NCBI GenBank assembly: GCA_022710245.1
Contig: JAKLHH010000138.1
Location: 1 to 11,030 of the forward strand
Length of the DNA: 11,030 bases
DNA from: Myxococcota bacterium
Lineage (GTDB): Bacteria; Myxococcota; Polyangia; GCA-2747355; JAKLHH01
Direction of reading: 5' to 3'
This document shows, piece after piece, positions 1-6,141 of the stretch; within the stretch, counting starts at the first letter, position 1; each line of letters starts with the position of its first letter. The translations under genes and the position numbers were made by a program. The notes beneath the pieces were generated by a model, which saw only the letters and a program-made list of their open reading frames with translations, was not told the origin of the DNA and did no database searches.

Positions 1-36
1 CCGCCGGCAGGCCAACCGCTGGCGTGTGGGCGGTGC

Positions 37-144
37 TCAAGCCCGCGCAATGATCAGCCAATCGGCGGAGCGCATTGGATCTGGGAGTATCTGCACCCCA
101 TTCATTCCCGCCGACAGGGTGGTGTAGGCTGCCCCATCGGAACC
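37..144 (-). pseudogene. Out-of-frame continuation of the lipoprotein at 102-545
   Basis: Reading the minus strand from 144 in the frame one base off from the upstream gene gives G-S-D-G-A-A-Y-T-T-L-S-A-G-M-N-G-V-Q and runs to a TGA at 39-37. Joined to the upstream ...R-K-C-S this restores C-S-G-S-D-G-x-A-Y-x-T-L. I associate that pattern with the first coil of parallel beta-helix lipoproteins. After V-Q the similarity to that pattern fades and the frame closes, although such domains normally run for hundreds of residues. A second lesion or genuine truncation is therefore also possible. No start codon or ribosome binding site belongs to this piece, so it is not a gene of its own. Confidence 0.45.
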
Positions 145-545
145 GAGCACTTCCGTGCCGCAACGCTGTAATTGGACTGACAGTTGCTGGTCAGGGTTCC
201 GTCCACATAGAGGACGTTGGTGCTCGGCGGGGGCGACGGGGCCGCGTCGGGAGTTGCGTCAGTGCCGCCGTCTTTCGCGATGCCGTCATAATCGGCGCGC
301 GAGGCATCCGGGTGCTTCGAGGCATCGGACTTGCTCGCCGGCGCGCAGAGCCTGGTCCAGACCTCGCAGGCGGTCGCCTGTCCGTACTCGCAGCGCCTCT
401 TGAGCTTCGCGCAGGTGCCCTTGTGGCTCTCCGCCTCGTACTCCTCCCCACCCTCAGCTCCGCCCTCGAGCGTGGCGGTGCACCCCGCGAGCGTTGCAGC
501 CGCACCCCAGCTGATCAGCAGCAGTCTCCTCCAGGTGTGGTTCAT
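102..545 (-). CDS. Cys-containing lipoprotein, probably frameshifted
   Basis: This 147-residue product starts with a lipoprotein signal: Arg-Arg at 6-7, a hydrophobic stretch, and lipobox L-A-G-C with the lipidated Cys at 22. A small four-Cys segment follows (C45, C52, C60, C67), then a D/P/S-rich linker (about 70-108), then a stretch beginning V-L-Y-V-D-G-T-L (111-118). That last stretch resembles the opening of right-handed parallel beta-helix domains in deltaproteobacterial surface lipoproteins; this is recalled from the family, not searched. The ATG at 545 is well supported, with AGAGGAGG at 551-558. The last 14 residues (S-V-P-M-G-Q-P and onward) do not fit the domain, while the neighbouring frame does, so a one-base deletion near 145 is likely. 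The product would sit on the inner or outer membrane. Its ligand or role is unknown. The gene is either a decayed copy or carries a sequencing error. Confidence 0.7.
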   Translation of the reverse strand: MNHTWRRLLLISWGAAATLAGCTATLEGGAEGGEEYEAESHKGTCAKLKRRCEYGQATACEVWTRLCAPASKSDASKHPDASRADYDGIAKDGGTDATPDAAPSPPPSTNVLYVDGTLTSNCQSNYSVAARKCSVPMGQPTPPCRRE

Positions 546-787
546 CGGTTCCTCCTCTGGTCCGCAGAGGAGCAGGCTTCGTGCCAGCGGCGCGCCGCCC
601 GGGCCTCCGGGGGGCTCCTGGAGTGACGAGGACTTCTGCCGCTGCCACGGCGGGCGGGGGGTGATGTCCGAGGGGGCGGGCCCTCGTCCTCTGAGGGGAC
701 GGGCTGCCAGGCTCTCATCAGCTGAGGCGTGCGGCCTGCTGGCTGACCAGACGGAGGACAGCTCGGATCGGACCGCTCGGGGCTGGC
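546..787. other. Intergenic region between two minus-strand lipoprotein genes
   Basis: This 242-bp stretch holds the ribosome binding site of the downstream lipoprotein (551-558) and a GC-rich hairpin (680-704). Every open frame crossing it is short and has the composition of a shadow frame. I see no convincing -35/-10 pair, although a promoter for the gene starting at 545 should lie here. Confidence 0.5.
680..704 (-). terminator. Imperfect GC hairpin downstream of the KYG-repeat gene
   Basis: GCCC (680-683) pairs with GGGC (701-704), and GTCC (686-689) pairs with GGAC (697-700). The loop is 7 nt and TC bulges out at 684-685. It lies about 85 bp past the stop codon of the minus-strand KYG-repeat gene. 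No T-run follows, so it could be a transcript-end hairpin or chance pairing in GC-rich DNA. Confidence 0.25.
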
Positions 788-1285
788 TCAGCCGATCAGG
801 ATGCCGTACTTCGGCGCCGGAGCCGCGTCGAGCTTGATGCCGTACTTCGGCGCGAGGCCGTCGGGCGCCGGGGGAGCCGCGTCGAGCTTGATGCCGTACT
901 TCGGCGCGAGGCCGTCGGGCGCCGGGGGCGCCGCGTCGAGCTTGATGCCGTACTTCGGCGCGATGCCCTGATCGACCTGGATGCCGTACTTCGGCGCGAT
1001 GCGCAGGTCGGGCTTGATGCCGTACTTCGGCGCGATGCTCTGGTCGGGCGCGGCGTCGACCTTCACCCCGTACTTCGGCGCGATGCTGCTCTCGCTGCCG
1101 CCGTCGAAGCTGACCCCGTACTTGGGCGCGATGCTCTGATCGGGGTTGGGGCCGCCGTACTTGGTCGCGACGCTGTCATCGCTGCAGCCAGCCGCCGCGA
1201 AGAGCCCGCTGACGGCGAGCCAGCCGCCCACCGCCTTCGTCACCAGGTCGACGATGAAGGACCTTCGGTTCTCCTTGCTCGACAT
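788..1285 (-). CDS. Tat-type lipoprotein with nine KYG repeats
   Basis: I do not recognise a named family. The 165-residue product opens with a twin-arginine-like signal (N-R-R-S-F-I at 6-11), a hydrophobic segment to about 32, and lipobox A-A-G-C with Cys34, which predicts a folded or cofactor-bearing lipoprotein exported by Tat. From residue 42 to the end the protein is a run of K-Y-G motifs starting at 42, 55, 71, 87, 99, 111, 129, 147 and 159. Eight read A-P-K-Y-G, and seven of these continue [IV]-x-x-D. Spacers rich in A, P, D, Q and S give periods of 12, 13, 16 or 18 residues. There is no catalytic motif and no Cys beyond the lipid anchor. The start is supported by AGGAGGA at 1290-1296. 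It is divergent from the Cys-rich lipoprotein gene at 1389. It may be a structural or binding repeat, or a substrate for peptide modification at the Tyr-Gly positions; both are inference. Confidence 0.8.
   Translation of the reverse strand: MSSKENRRSFIVDLVTKAVGGWLAVSGLFAAAGCSDDSVATKYGGPNPDQSIAPKYGVSFDGGSESSIAPKYGVKVDAAPDQSIAPKYGIKPDLRIAPKYGIQVDQGIAPKYGIKLDAAPPAPDGLAPKYGIKLDAAPPAPDGLAPKYGIKLDAAPAPKYGILIG
827..963. repeat. 54-bp tandem repeat inside the KYG-repeat gene
   Basis: Two 54-bp copies (827-880 and 881-934) differ at one base (A versus C in the run before the final GCCGC). A third copy matches for its first 29 bases (935-963) before diverging. Each copy encodes one 18-residue unit with K-Y-G-I-K-L-D. 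Near identity at the DNA level, beside more diverged upstream units, points to recent expansion by slippage or unequal recombination at the 3' end of the gene. Confidence 0.85.
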
Positions 1286-1388
1286 CTGCTCCTCCTAGCT
1301 GACAATGGGCTCGCTCCAGTGTAGAGCGTCCGGGGCCTCTCCTCCAAGCCTCCTGGCGCGGCCAGTCGCGGCCGTGCAAGAATGGGCT
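1286..1388. promoter_or_regulatory. Divergent intergenic region with two lipoprotein promoters
   Basis: This 103-bp spacer separates the minus-strand KYG-repeat gene from the plus-strand Cys-rich lipoprotein gene, so promoters for both should lie here. The minus-strand gene has a clear Shine-Dalgarno (1290-1296). The plus-strand gene has none of note. I could not pick out a convincing sigma-70 box pair, and the assignment rests on gene orientation alone. Confidence 0.4.
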
Positions 1389-1829
1389 ATGACCAGGCAA
1401 ACGGTGATCCTCGGGGCGCTATTCCTGCTGGCCTGCCCTGGCGACCTCACCCCGCAGCAGGACGGCCCATCGCTGGTCGATCGGGGCTCGGCGGGCCAGG
1501 AGCCAGGCAAGACCGTGGACGGCCAGCCGGCCACCGCCGACGGCAAGGCCAAGAGCGATCTCAAGCCGAAGACCGACACCGGCGTGAAGCAGGACGTGAA
1601 GCCCGCGGCCGACGCGTGGACCGGCTCCAGCGACATCGGCAAGCCGTGCACGTCGAACGGTCAGTGCCAGTTCGGGTTCTGCGCCACCAACACCCACACC
1701 GGGGTCCAGTTCTGCACCAAGGTCTGCGACCCCTGCGCGTCCAGCCCCTGCCCGGCGGGGAGCGGCTGCCAGGACGCGGGGCTCGCCTTCATCTGCGCGC
1801 CCGGCTACCCGAACGCCCCCTGCCAGTAG
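1389..1829 (+). CDS. Cys-rich secreted lipoprotein
   Basis: The product is 146 residues. I place the start at ATG 1389 because translation from there gives a compact lipoprotein signal (M-T-R-Q-T-V-I-L-G-A) with lipobox L-L-A-C. The longer frame from 1305 would add residues with no signal character. There is no strong Shine-Dalgarno, so the exact start is open. A linker rich in D, K, T and G follows, probably holding the domain away from the membrane. The C-terminal half has about a dozen Cys in a C-x(5)-C-x(4)-C style pattern (G-K-P-C-T-S-N-G-Q-C-Q-F-G-F-C, then further C-P-A-G-S-G-C). Myxococcota encode many such small disulfide-rich extracellular domains. I see no enzyme motif, and the function is unknown. 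A hairpin directly after the stop suggests a single-gene transcript. Confidence 0.8.
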   Translation: MTRQTVILGALFLLACPGDLTPQQDGPSLVDRGSAGQEPGKTVDGQPATADGKAKSDLKPKTDTGVKQDVKPAADAWTGSSDIGKPCTSNGQCQFGFCATNTHTGVQFCTKVCDPCASSPCPAGSGCQDAGLAFICAPGYPNAPCQ

Positions 1830-1833
1830 GTCG

Positions 1834-1857
1834 CCTCGCGCGTCCACCTCCGCGAGG
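1834..1857 (+). terminator. GC hairpin after the Cys-rich lipoprotein
   Basis: CCTCGCG (1834-1840) and CGCGAGG (1851-1857) form a perfect 7-bp stem with a 10-nt loop, starting 5 bp past the stop codon at 1829. A competing hairpin, GCGAG-GG-CTCGC, sits at 1852-1863. The 10-mer CGAGGGCTCG occurs at both 1853-1862 and 1868-1877. The site lies between convergent genes (stops at 1829 and 1902), where a bidirectional terminator is expected. It lacks a T-run. Confidence 0.45.
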
Positions 1858-1901
1858 GCTCGCCCGTCGAGGGCTCGGCAGGGGTCGGTCCCGGCGGAGC
1901 G

Positions 1902-3527
1902 TCAGGGCGTCGGGGGCGTGGCCAGCGCGCGCTCGACGACCTCGAGGAGCGTCTCGCGCGAGTAGGGCTTCTGCAGGAAGCTCGCTCCCTCGGCGAGCTT
2001 GAAGCGCCGGCGCGCGTCGCGCTCGTCGTAGCCGCTGGTCAGCAGCACGCGGACGGTCGGGCTCAGGCGCCGCAGCTCCTCGAAGACCTGCGGTCCGCTC
2101 ATCTCCGGCATCGCCAGGTCGAGGAGGACGAGCGCGATCTCCTCCGCGTGCTCGCGGTAGAGGGCGACGCCCTGGGCGCCGTCGCCGGCGAGGAGCAGCC
2201 GGTAGCCCTGGCGCGAGAGGATCCGCTGCAGCATCGAGCGGACACCGGCCTCATCGTCGATGACCAGCACGGTGCCGCGGGAGGGCTCGCCCCCGGGCTC
2301 GAGCTCGGCCGCGAGCTTGCTCGCGGGCGGGAAGAGCACCGTCACGGTGGTCCCCACCCCCGGCTGGCTGTCGACCTTGATGGCCCCGCGGTGCGCGCGG
2401 ATGATGCCGAGCACCGCCGGCAGCCCGAGCCCACGCCCGGTGAACTTGGTGCTGAAGAAGGGGTCGAAGATGCGCCGCCGCACCTCCGGCGTGATGCCGT
2501 GACCGTCGTCGGAGATCTGCAGCGCGACGTACTCGCCGGCGGAGAGCTCCTCGGCGAGGAAGGCGTCGGCGAGCACGGCGCGCCCGCAGGAGAGCAGCGA
2601 GGTGCGCAGCTCGATCACCCCGGTGGCCTCGCCGATCGCCTCGCCCGCGTTCACGGCCAGGTTGAGGATCACCTGACTGATCTGGTCGGCGTCGGCCTCG
2701 ATCAGCGGCAGCTCGTCGGCGAGCTGGAACCGGAGGCTGCACTTCTTGGAGATCGAGGCGGCGAGCAGGCGCGAGAGGCTGGAGACCGCCTGGGAGAGCT
2801 GCACCGGCTGCAGCTGGAAGCGGCCGCGCCCCGCGTAGGCGAGCATCTGCTTGGTGAGCTCCGCCGCGCGCCGCCCGGCCTGCTGGATCTCGTCGATGCA
2901 GCTGAAGAGCGGGTGCTCGGGCGAGAGCTCGCCCAGCGCGTAGCTCGCGTTGCCGAGGATGACCGCCATGATGTTGTTGAAGTCGTGCGCGATGCCGCCG
3001 GCGAGGACGCCCAGGCTCTCCAGCTTCTGGGCCTGCAGCATGCGCTCCTCCAGGCGGCGCTGGCGCTCCTCGTCCTCCAGCTCCTCGGTGACATCACGAA
3101 AGACGCCCAGCGCCGCGAGGAAGCGCCCCGAGGCGTCGGTCTTCGGCGTGGAGGTGATCATGATCGTGCGCCGCACGCCGTCGAGGCGCTGGATCTCCAG
3201 CCGGTAGGTGGAGAGCACCCCGGACTTGCGCAGCGCCGTCTGCTGCTTGACGGCCGCGAAGTTGACCGGGTCGGTGAACTCCTTCAGCGTGTGACCGACC
3301 AGGGCGCCAGGCGGCACGCCGAAGATCTCGTGACCCGCGCGGTTCGCGTAGAGGAAGCGCTCGTCCTCGTCCATCTCACCGATGCCCAGGCCCTGGCCCT
3401 CGACGAGGTCGCGGTAGAGCTGCTCGCTCCTGGTGAGGCGCTCGAGCTCGACGGCGGGATCGCGGGGCTCCTCGCCGCGGGCGGGTCCCTGATCGGTGCC
3501 CTCGCTCGGCTTGACTGGAGAGGTCAC
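1902..3527 (-). CDS. PAS hybrid histidine kinase with C-terminal receiver
   Basis: This 541-residue protein has no membrane segment, so it is a cytosolic sensor kinase. A PAS domain spans about 34-150 and a dimerisation/phosphoacceptor helix about 165-232, with H-box G-G-I-A-H-D-F-N-N and His181. The ATPase domain has an N-box (N289, N293), G1 D-D-G-H-G (340-344), F-box F-D-P-F-F-S-T-K (354-361) and G2 G-R-G-L-G-L (364-369). A receiver spans about 418-535 with acidic pair D424/D425, phosphoacceptor D470, T497 and K520. All residues for autophosphorylation and phosphotransfer to its own receiver are present. No DNA-binding output is attached, so a phosphotransfer protein or separate regulator should complete the relay. 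The start is a GTG at 3527 with only weak Shine-Dalgarno support. The gene lies 117 bp downstream of the Ser/Thr kinase gene on the same strand. The signal sensed by the PAS domain cannot be read from the sequence. Confidence 0.93.
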   Translation of the reverse strand: MTSPVKPSEGTDQGPARGEEPRDPAVELERLTRSEQLYRDLVEGQGLGIGEMDEDERFLYANRAGHEIFGVPPGALVGHTLKEFTDPVNFAAVKQQTALRKSGVLSTYRLEIQRLDGVRRTIMITSTPKTDASGRFLAALGVFRDVTEELEDEERQRRLEERMLQAQKLESLGVLAGGIAHDFNNIMAVILGNASYALGELSPEHPLFSCIDEIQQAGRRAAELTKQMLAYAGRGRFQLQPVQLSQAVSSLSRLLAASISKKCSLRFQLADELPLIEADADQISQVILNLAVNAGEAIGEATGVIELRTSLLSCGRAVLADAFLAEELSAGEYVALQISDDGHGITPEVRRRIFDPFFSTKFTGRGLGLPAVLGIIRAHRGAIKVDSQPGVGTTVTVLFPPASKLAAELEPGGEPSRGTVLVIDDEAGVRSMLQRILSRQGYRLLLAGDGAQGVALYREHAEEIALVLLDLAMPEMSGPQVFEELRRLSPTVRVLLTSGYDERDARRRFKLAEGASFLQKPYSRETLLEVVERALATPPTP

Positions 3528-3567
3528 GACTCCAGCTTACTCCCGCCGCCCAGCCGCGTCGACCCCA

Positions 3568-3603
3568 CCGCGAGCCCCGCGAGCCCCGCGAGCCCCGCGA
3601 GCG
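3568..3603. repeat. Four-copy 9-bp tandem repeat upstream of the hybrid kinase
   Basis: The unit CCGCGAGCC is repeated in tandem at 3568, 3577, 3586 and 3595, the last copy ending in G rather than C. It lies in the gap between the Ser/Thr kinase stop and the histidine kinase start, about 40 bp upstream of the latter's GTG. It could be a slippage-prone tract or a set of in-phase protein-binding sites. Nothing in the sequence decides between them. Confidence 0.8.
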
Positions 3604-3644
3604 AGAGCTGCTGCTCACCGGCGCCGCACCTCCGGCGGCGAGGC

Positions 3645-4532
3645 TCAGCGGGGCCCGCTCGCCGCGAGGAGCGCCTGCAGCGCGCCCTGCATCGCGGCCG
3701 CCGTCGGGTAGCGGTCCTCCGGGCGGTGGCCGAGCGCTCGCTCGATGCAGGCCACCAGCTCCGCGGGGAGGTCCGGACGCTGCTCGGCCAGCGGCGGGAT
3801 CGCGTGCGCCATCACCTTCTTCATGATCTCCCCGAGGTGCTCGCCCGGGAAGGGGGGGCTGCCGGTCAGCGCGTGGTAGAGGACAGCGCCGACCCCGAAG
3901 ACATCGCAGCGGACGTCCACGTCCTCGGCGCTGCGCGCGAGCTCGAGCGGCATGTAGCGCGGGCTGCCCAGCATGCTCCCGGCGCGGGTCAGCCGCGCCT
4001 CCGGGGGCGCCGCGAGGTCGAGCACCCCCGCGACGCCGAAGTCCACCACCTTGACCTGCTTGCGGCCATCGGGGAGCTCGGCGAGGAGGACGTTCGCCGG
4101 CTTCAGGTCGCGGTGGATGATCCCCTTCTCGTGCGCGGCGCCGACCCCAGCGAGGATCTGGGTGCCGACGACGAGCGCGCTGTACGCGCCGAGGAGCTCC
4201 TCCCGCGCGGAGAGGTAGGCGTCGAGCGTCTCCCCGGCGACGAGCTCCATCACCAGGTACGGACGCCCGTCCTCGACCTGGCCGTGCCCGAGGAGCGCGA
4301 CCACGTTCGGGTGCTTGATGCTGCCGATCGACTGCGCCTCGCGCTCGAAGCGAGCGCGCGCCTGCTGGCTGAGGGCGAGGATCTCGGCCAGCACCTTCAC
4401 CGCGACCTCGGCACCTTGCTGCTCGTCGAGCGCGCGCCAGACCTCGGCCATCGAGCCCGCGCCGAGGCGCTGCCCGAGGCGGTAGCGCTCGTCGAGGAGG
4501 TCGCCCTCGCTGAGGTGGCGGACTCGGGGCAT
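3645..4532 (-). CDS. Minimal Hanks-type Ser/Thr protein kinase
   Basis: The product is 295 residues from the ATG at 4532. I prefer this start to the longer frame from 4589 because that one begins at TTG and adds a basic tail, while AAGAGGAG lies about 10 bp before 4532. The protein is almost only kinase domain. It has a glycine loop (L-G-A-G-S-M-A-E-V, 23-31), ATP-anchoring K46, helix-C Glu near 65, catalytic loop H-R-D-L-K-P-A-N (140-147, D142 and N147), D-F-G (164-166) and D210 of subdomain IX. Catalytic residues are complete, so it should phosphorylate Ser/Thr. The usual A-P-E at the end of the activation segment reads P-L-E (195-197). There is no membrane helix, PASTA or other sensor, so regulation must come from partners. 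It sits between the SLOG protein gene and the hybrid histidine kinase gene on the same strand. A 5-bp stem hairpin lies just past its stop (3622-3637). Confidence 0.93.
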   Translation of the reverse strand: MPRVRHLSEGDLLDERYRLGQRLGAGSMAEVWRALDEQQGAEVAVKVLAEILALSQQARARFEREAQSIGSIKHPNVVALLGHGQVEDGRPYLVMELVAGETLDAYLSAREELLGAYSALVVGTQILAGVGAAHEKGIIHRDLKPANVLLAELPDGRKQVKVVDFGVAGVLDLAAPPEARLTRAGSMLGSPRYMPLELARSAEDVDVRCDVFGVGAVLYHALTGSPPFPGEHLGEIMKKVMAHAIPPLAEQRPDLPAELVACIERALGHRPEDRYPTAAAMQGALQALLAASGPR

Positions 4533-4581
4533 CGGGCGCGCGCTCCTCTTGCCTCTCGTTGGTCGCGGCAGCTCCGCCCGA

Positions 4582-4598
4582 CCGCCCAACCTGGGCGG
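4582..4598 (-). terminator. Perfect hairpin between SLOG and kinase genes
   Basis: CCGCCCA (4582-4588) and TGGGCGG (4592-4598) form a perfect 7-bp stem around a 3-nt loop, in the 97-bp gap between the SLOG gene stop (4630) and the kinase start (4532). There is no T-run on either strand. It could be a factor-assisted terminator or attenuator of read-through into the kinase gene, or a palindromic binding site. Confidence 0.35.
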
Positions 4599-4629
4599 CG
4601 CCGCTCCAACCGAGCGCGGCCTGCCGGGG

Positions 4630-6141
4630 CTACTCCGGGTTGATGTACGGCTTGCTCTGCGTCTCGCGCAGCGCCGCCGCCTCCGCCACCGCGCGCTGGT
4701 AGAGGCGAGCCGGGTCCGTATCGTAGATCATCTTGGCCACGGCCGGCTTGTCGAACGTGCTGAGGATCTTGCTGCGGAGCTGTCCGCTCATGCCCCCGGT
4801 CTCGAGGACGGCGACCACGGTGGGCTGGTACATGGCGAAGATGGTCCCGCCGAGCGTCTCCTGGTCGCCGCCGGCCACGAAGACGACGTCGGTCTTCTCG
4901 ATCGCCTTCTGGTAGGCCGCCAGCTTGCCGACGCCGAGCCCCTCGCCGGTCAGCCGGAGCGAGCTGAGGTCGTGCTCGAGCTGGCCCGCCTTGCGGTGCT
5001 GGTCGAGGGTCGCGGCGGGCGAGATCCCCACCGTCGTCGCGCCGGCGCGGTGCGCGGCCTTGGCGACCTTGCCGGCGAGGCCGGGGCGCGTGGGCAGGAC
5101 GAGCAGGGGGGCGCGCCCGCTCGAGTGCTTCGTCGCGATCAGCTGGGTGAGGGCGTCGACCCTCGCCCGGTCGGCGCCGCTCATCCCGTCGCTGCTGCCG
5201 AAGAAGGTGAAGACGTTGTGCGTGCGGCGCTGCTCGTCGGTGACCACCGGGCCGCGCGAGACGGGCGGGGCCGGGCGCCGATGCGCGCTCGCCTGCGGGC
5301 GCTGGGGCTGAGCGTCGAGGCCGGCGCCCAGGTCGGCGAGGGTCGGGTTGGCGAGGGTCGTGCGGTCGCTCACGGCCGCGCGGGCCTGCTCGCGCCGGTT
5401 CAGGCGCTCGCTGGCCTTCACCGCCTTGGCGATCAACCGGTCCGGGTCGCGGTCGGAGACGACCACCGCGCGGCCACGGCCGATGATGGGCAGGATCTGG
5501 GAGCGCGCCGCCTCGGTGACGCCGGTCGAGCCCTCGAGGAGCGCGATCACGCGCGGCTCCTGCATGGCGAAGATCATCTCGCCGAGGGTGCCCGAGCGCC
5601 CGCCAGCGAAGACCAGGATGTCCGAGTAGCGGATGTTGTCCTTCTCGCGCGCGATGAAGCCCATGCCGGGACCAGCGCCGGTCATCTTGATCACGTCCAT
5701 CGCCTCGGTCGGGCTATGGAAGTAGCTGACGTGCTCGGTGAGCGACTTGGCCGGCGAGATGCCGACCGCGGCGCCGCCCGCCGCCTTGGCCGCGCGTGCG
5801 GCGACGAGCGGCATGCCGGGGCAGGCGCCCGTCAGCACGACCCCCTTCCGGCGGGCGATGGCGCGGCCGAGCACCTCGAGCCGGCCCTTGAGCTCCGGCG
5901 AGATGGTGGACTCGGGAGCCGCCGAGCCCATGACGCCGAAGACCAGGCCGCGCTTCGAGGCCGGCAGGAGCTGCAGCGGGTCGCCCCGCGTCGCGCGCAC
6001 CTGACCCGCGGGCGGCGCGGCCAGCGCGGGGGCGGTGAGGGTGAGGCTGAGGAGCAGACCGAGGAGCGCACGCGAGCGGGGCCGTGCTGCAGAGCGCCAG
6101 GGATGGGCTTCGGAGAGCTGTCGGCTATCGCGACGCGTCAT
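4630..6141 (-). CDS. Exported tandem SLOG/LOG-like Rossmann protein
   Basis: The 503-residue product begins with a basic region and a Sec-type signal (hydrophobic 25-40, cleavage likely after A-L-A at 39-41), which indicates a periplasmic or secreted protein. Two homologous domains follow. Domain 1 (about 65-250) has F-G-V-M-G-S (68-73), T-G-A-C-P-G-M (104-110), G-I-S-P-A (127-131), R165 with N169, and A-G-G-R-S-G-T-L-G-E (179-188). This is the nucleotide-binding P-G-G-x-G-T-x-x-E-like signature of the SLOG superfamily (LOG, TIGR00725 type). Domain 2 (about 308-490) repeats the layout with F-F-G-S-S-D-G (313-319) and G-I-S-P-A (372-376), but its signature reads A-G-G-D-Q-E-T-L-G-G (423-432), losing the G-T and the Glu. 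A Q/P/R-rich linker joins them. Known relatives bind or cleave nucleotides in the cytosol, and the exported substrate is unknown. The start has GAGGAAGA just upstream and is divergent from the DUF362 gene. Confidence 0.85.
   Translation of the reverse strand: MTRRDSRQLSEAHPWRSAARPRSRALLGLLLSLTLTAPALAAPPAGQVRATRGDPLQLLPASKRGLVFGVMGSAAPESTISPELKGRLEVLGRAIARRKGVVLTGACPGMPLVAARAAKAAGGAAVGISPAKSLTEHVSYFHSPTEAMDVIKMTGAGPGMGFIAREKDNIRYSDILVFAGGRSGTLGEMIFAMQEPRVIALLEGSTGVTEAARSQILPIIGRGRAVVVSDRDPDRLIAKAVKASERLNRREQARAAVSDRTTLANPTLADLGAGLDAQPQRPQASAHRRPAPPVSRGPVVTDEQRRTHNVFTFFGSSDGMSGADRARVDALTQLIATKHSSGRAPLLVLPTRPGLAGKVAKAAHRAGATTVGISPAATLDQHRKAGQLEHDLSSLRLTGEGLGVGKLAAYQKAIEKTDVVFVAGGDQETLGGTIFAMYQPTVVAVLETGGMSGQLRSKILSTFDKPAVAKMIYDTDPARLYQRAVAEAAALRETQSKPYINPE

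Noticed and set aside
75..626. 183-residue plus-strand open frame across the first lipoprotein
   Set aside because: It is antisense to a gene with a clear lipobox and ribosome binding site, and has no recognisable motif.
827..963. CRISPR-like array
   Set aside because: The repeats are contiguous with no unique spacers, and they encode in-frame protein repeats.
2148..4643. 831-residue plus-strand open frame
   Set aside because: It lies antisense to the histidine kinase and Ser/Thr kinase genes. Its composition is L/E/R/A/G-rich with no domain, as expected from the complement of GC-rich codons.
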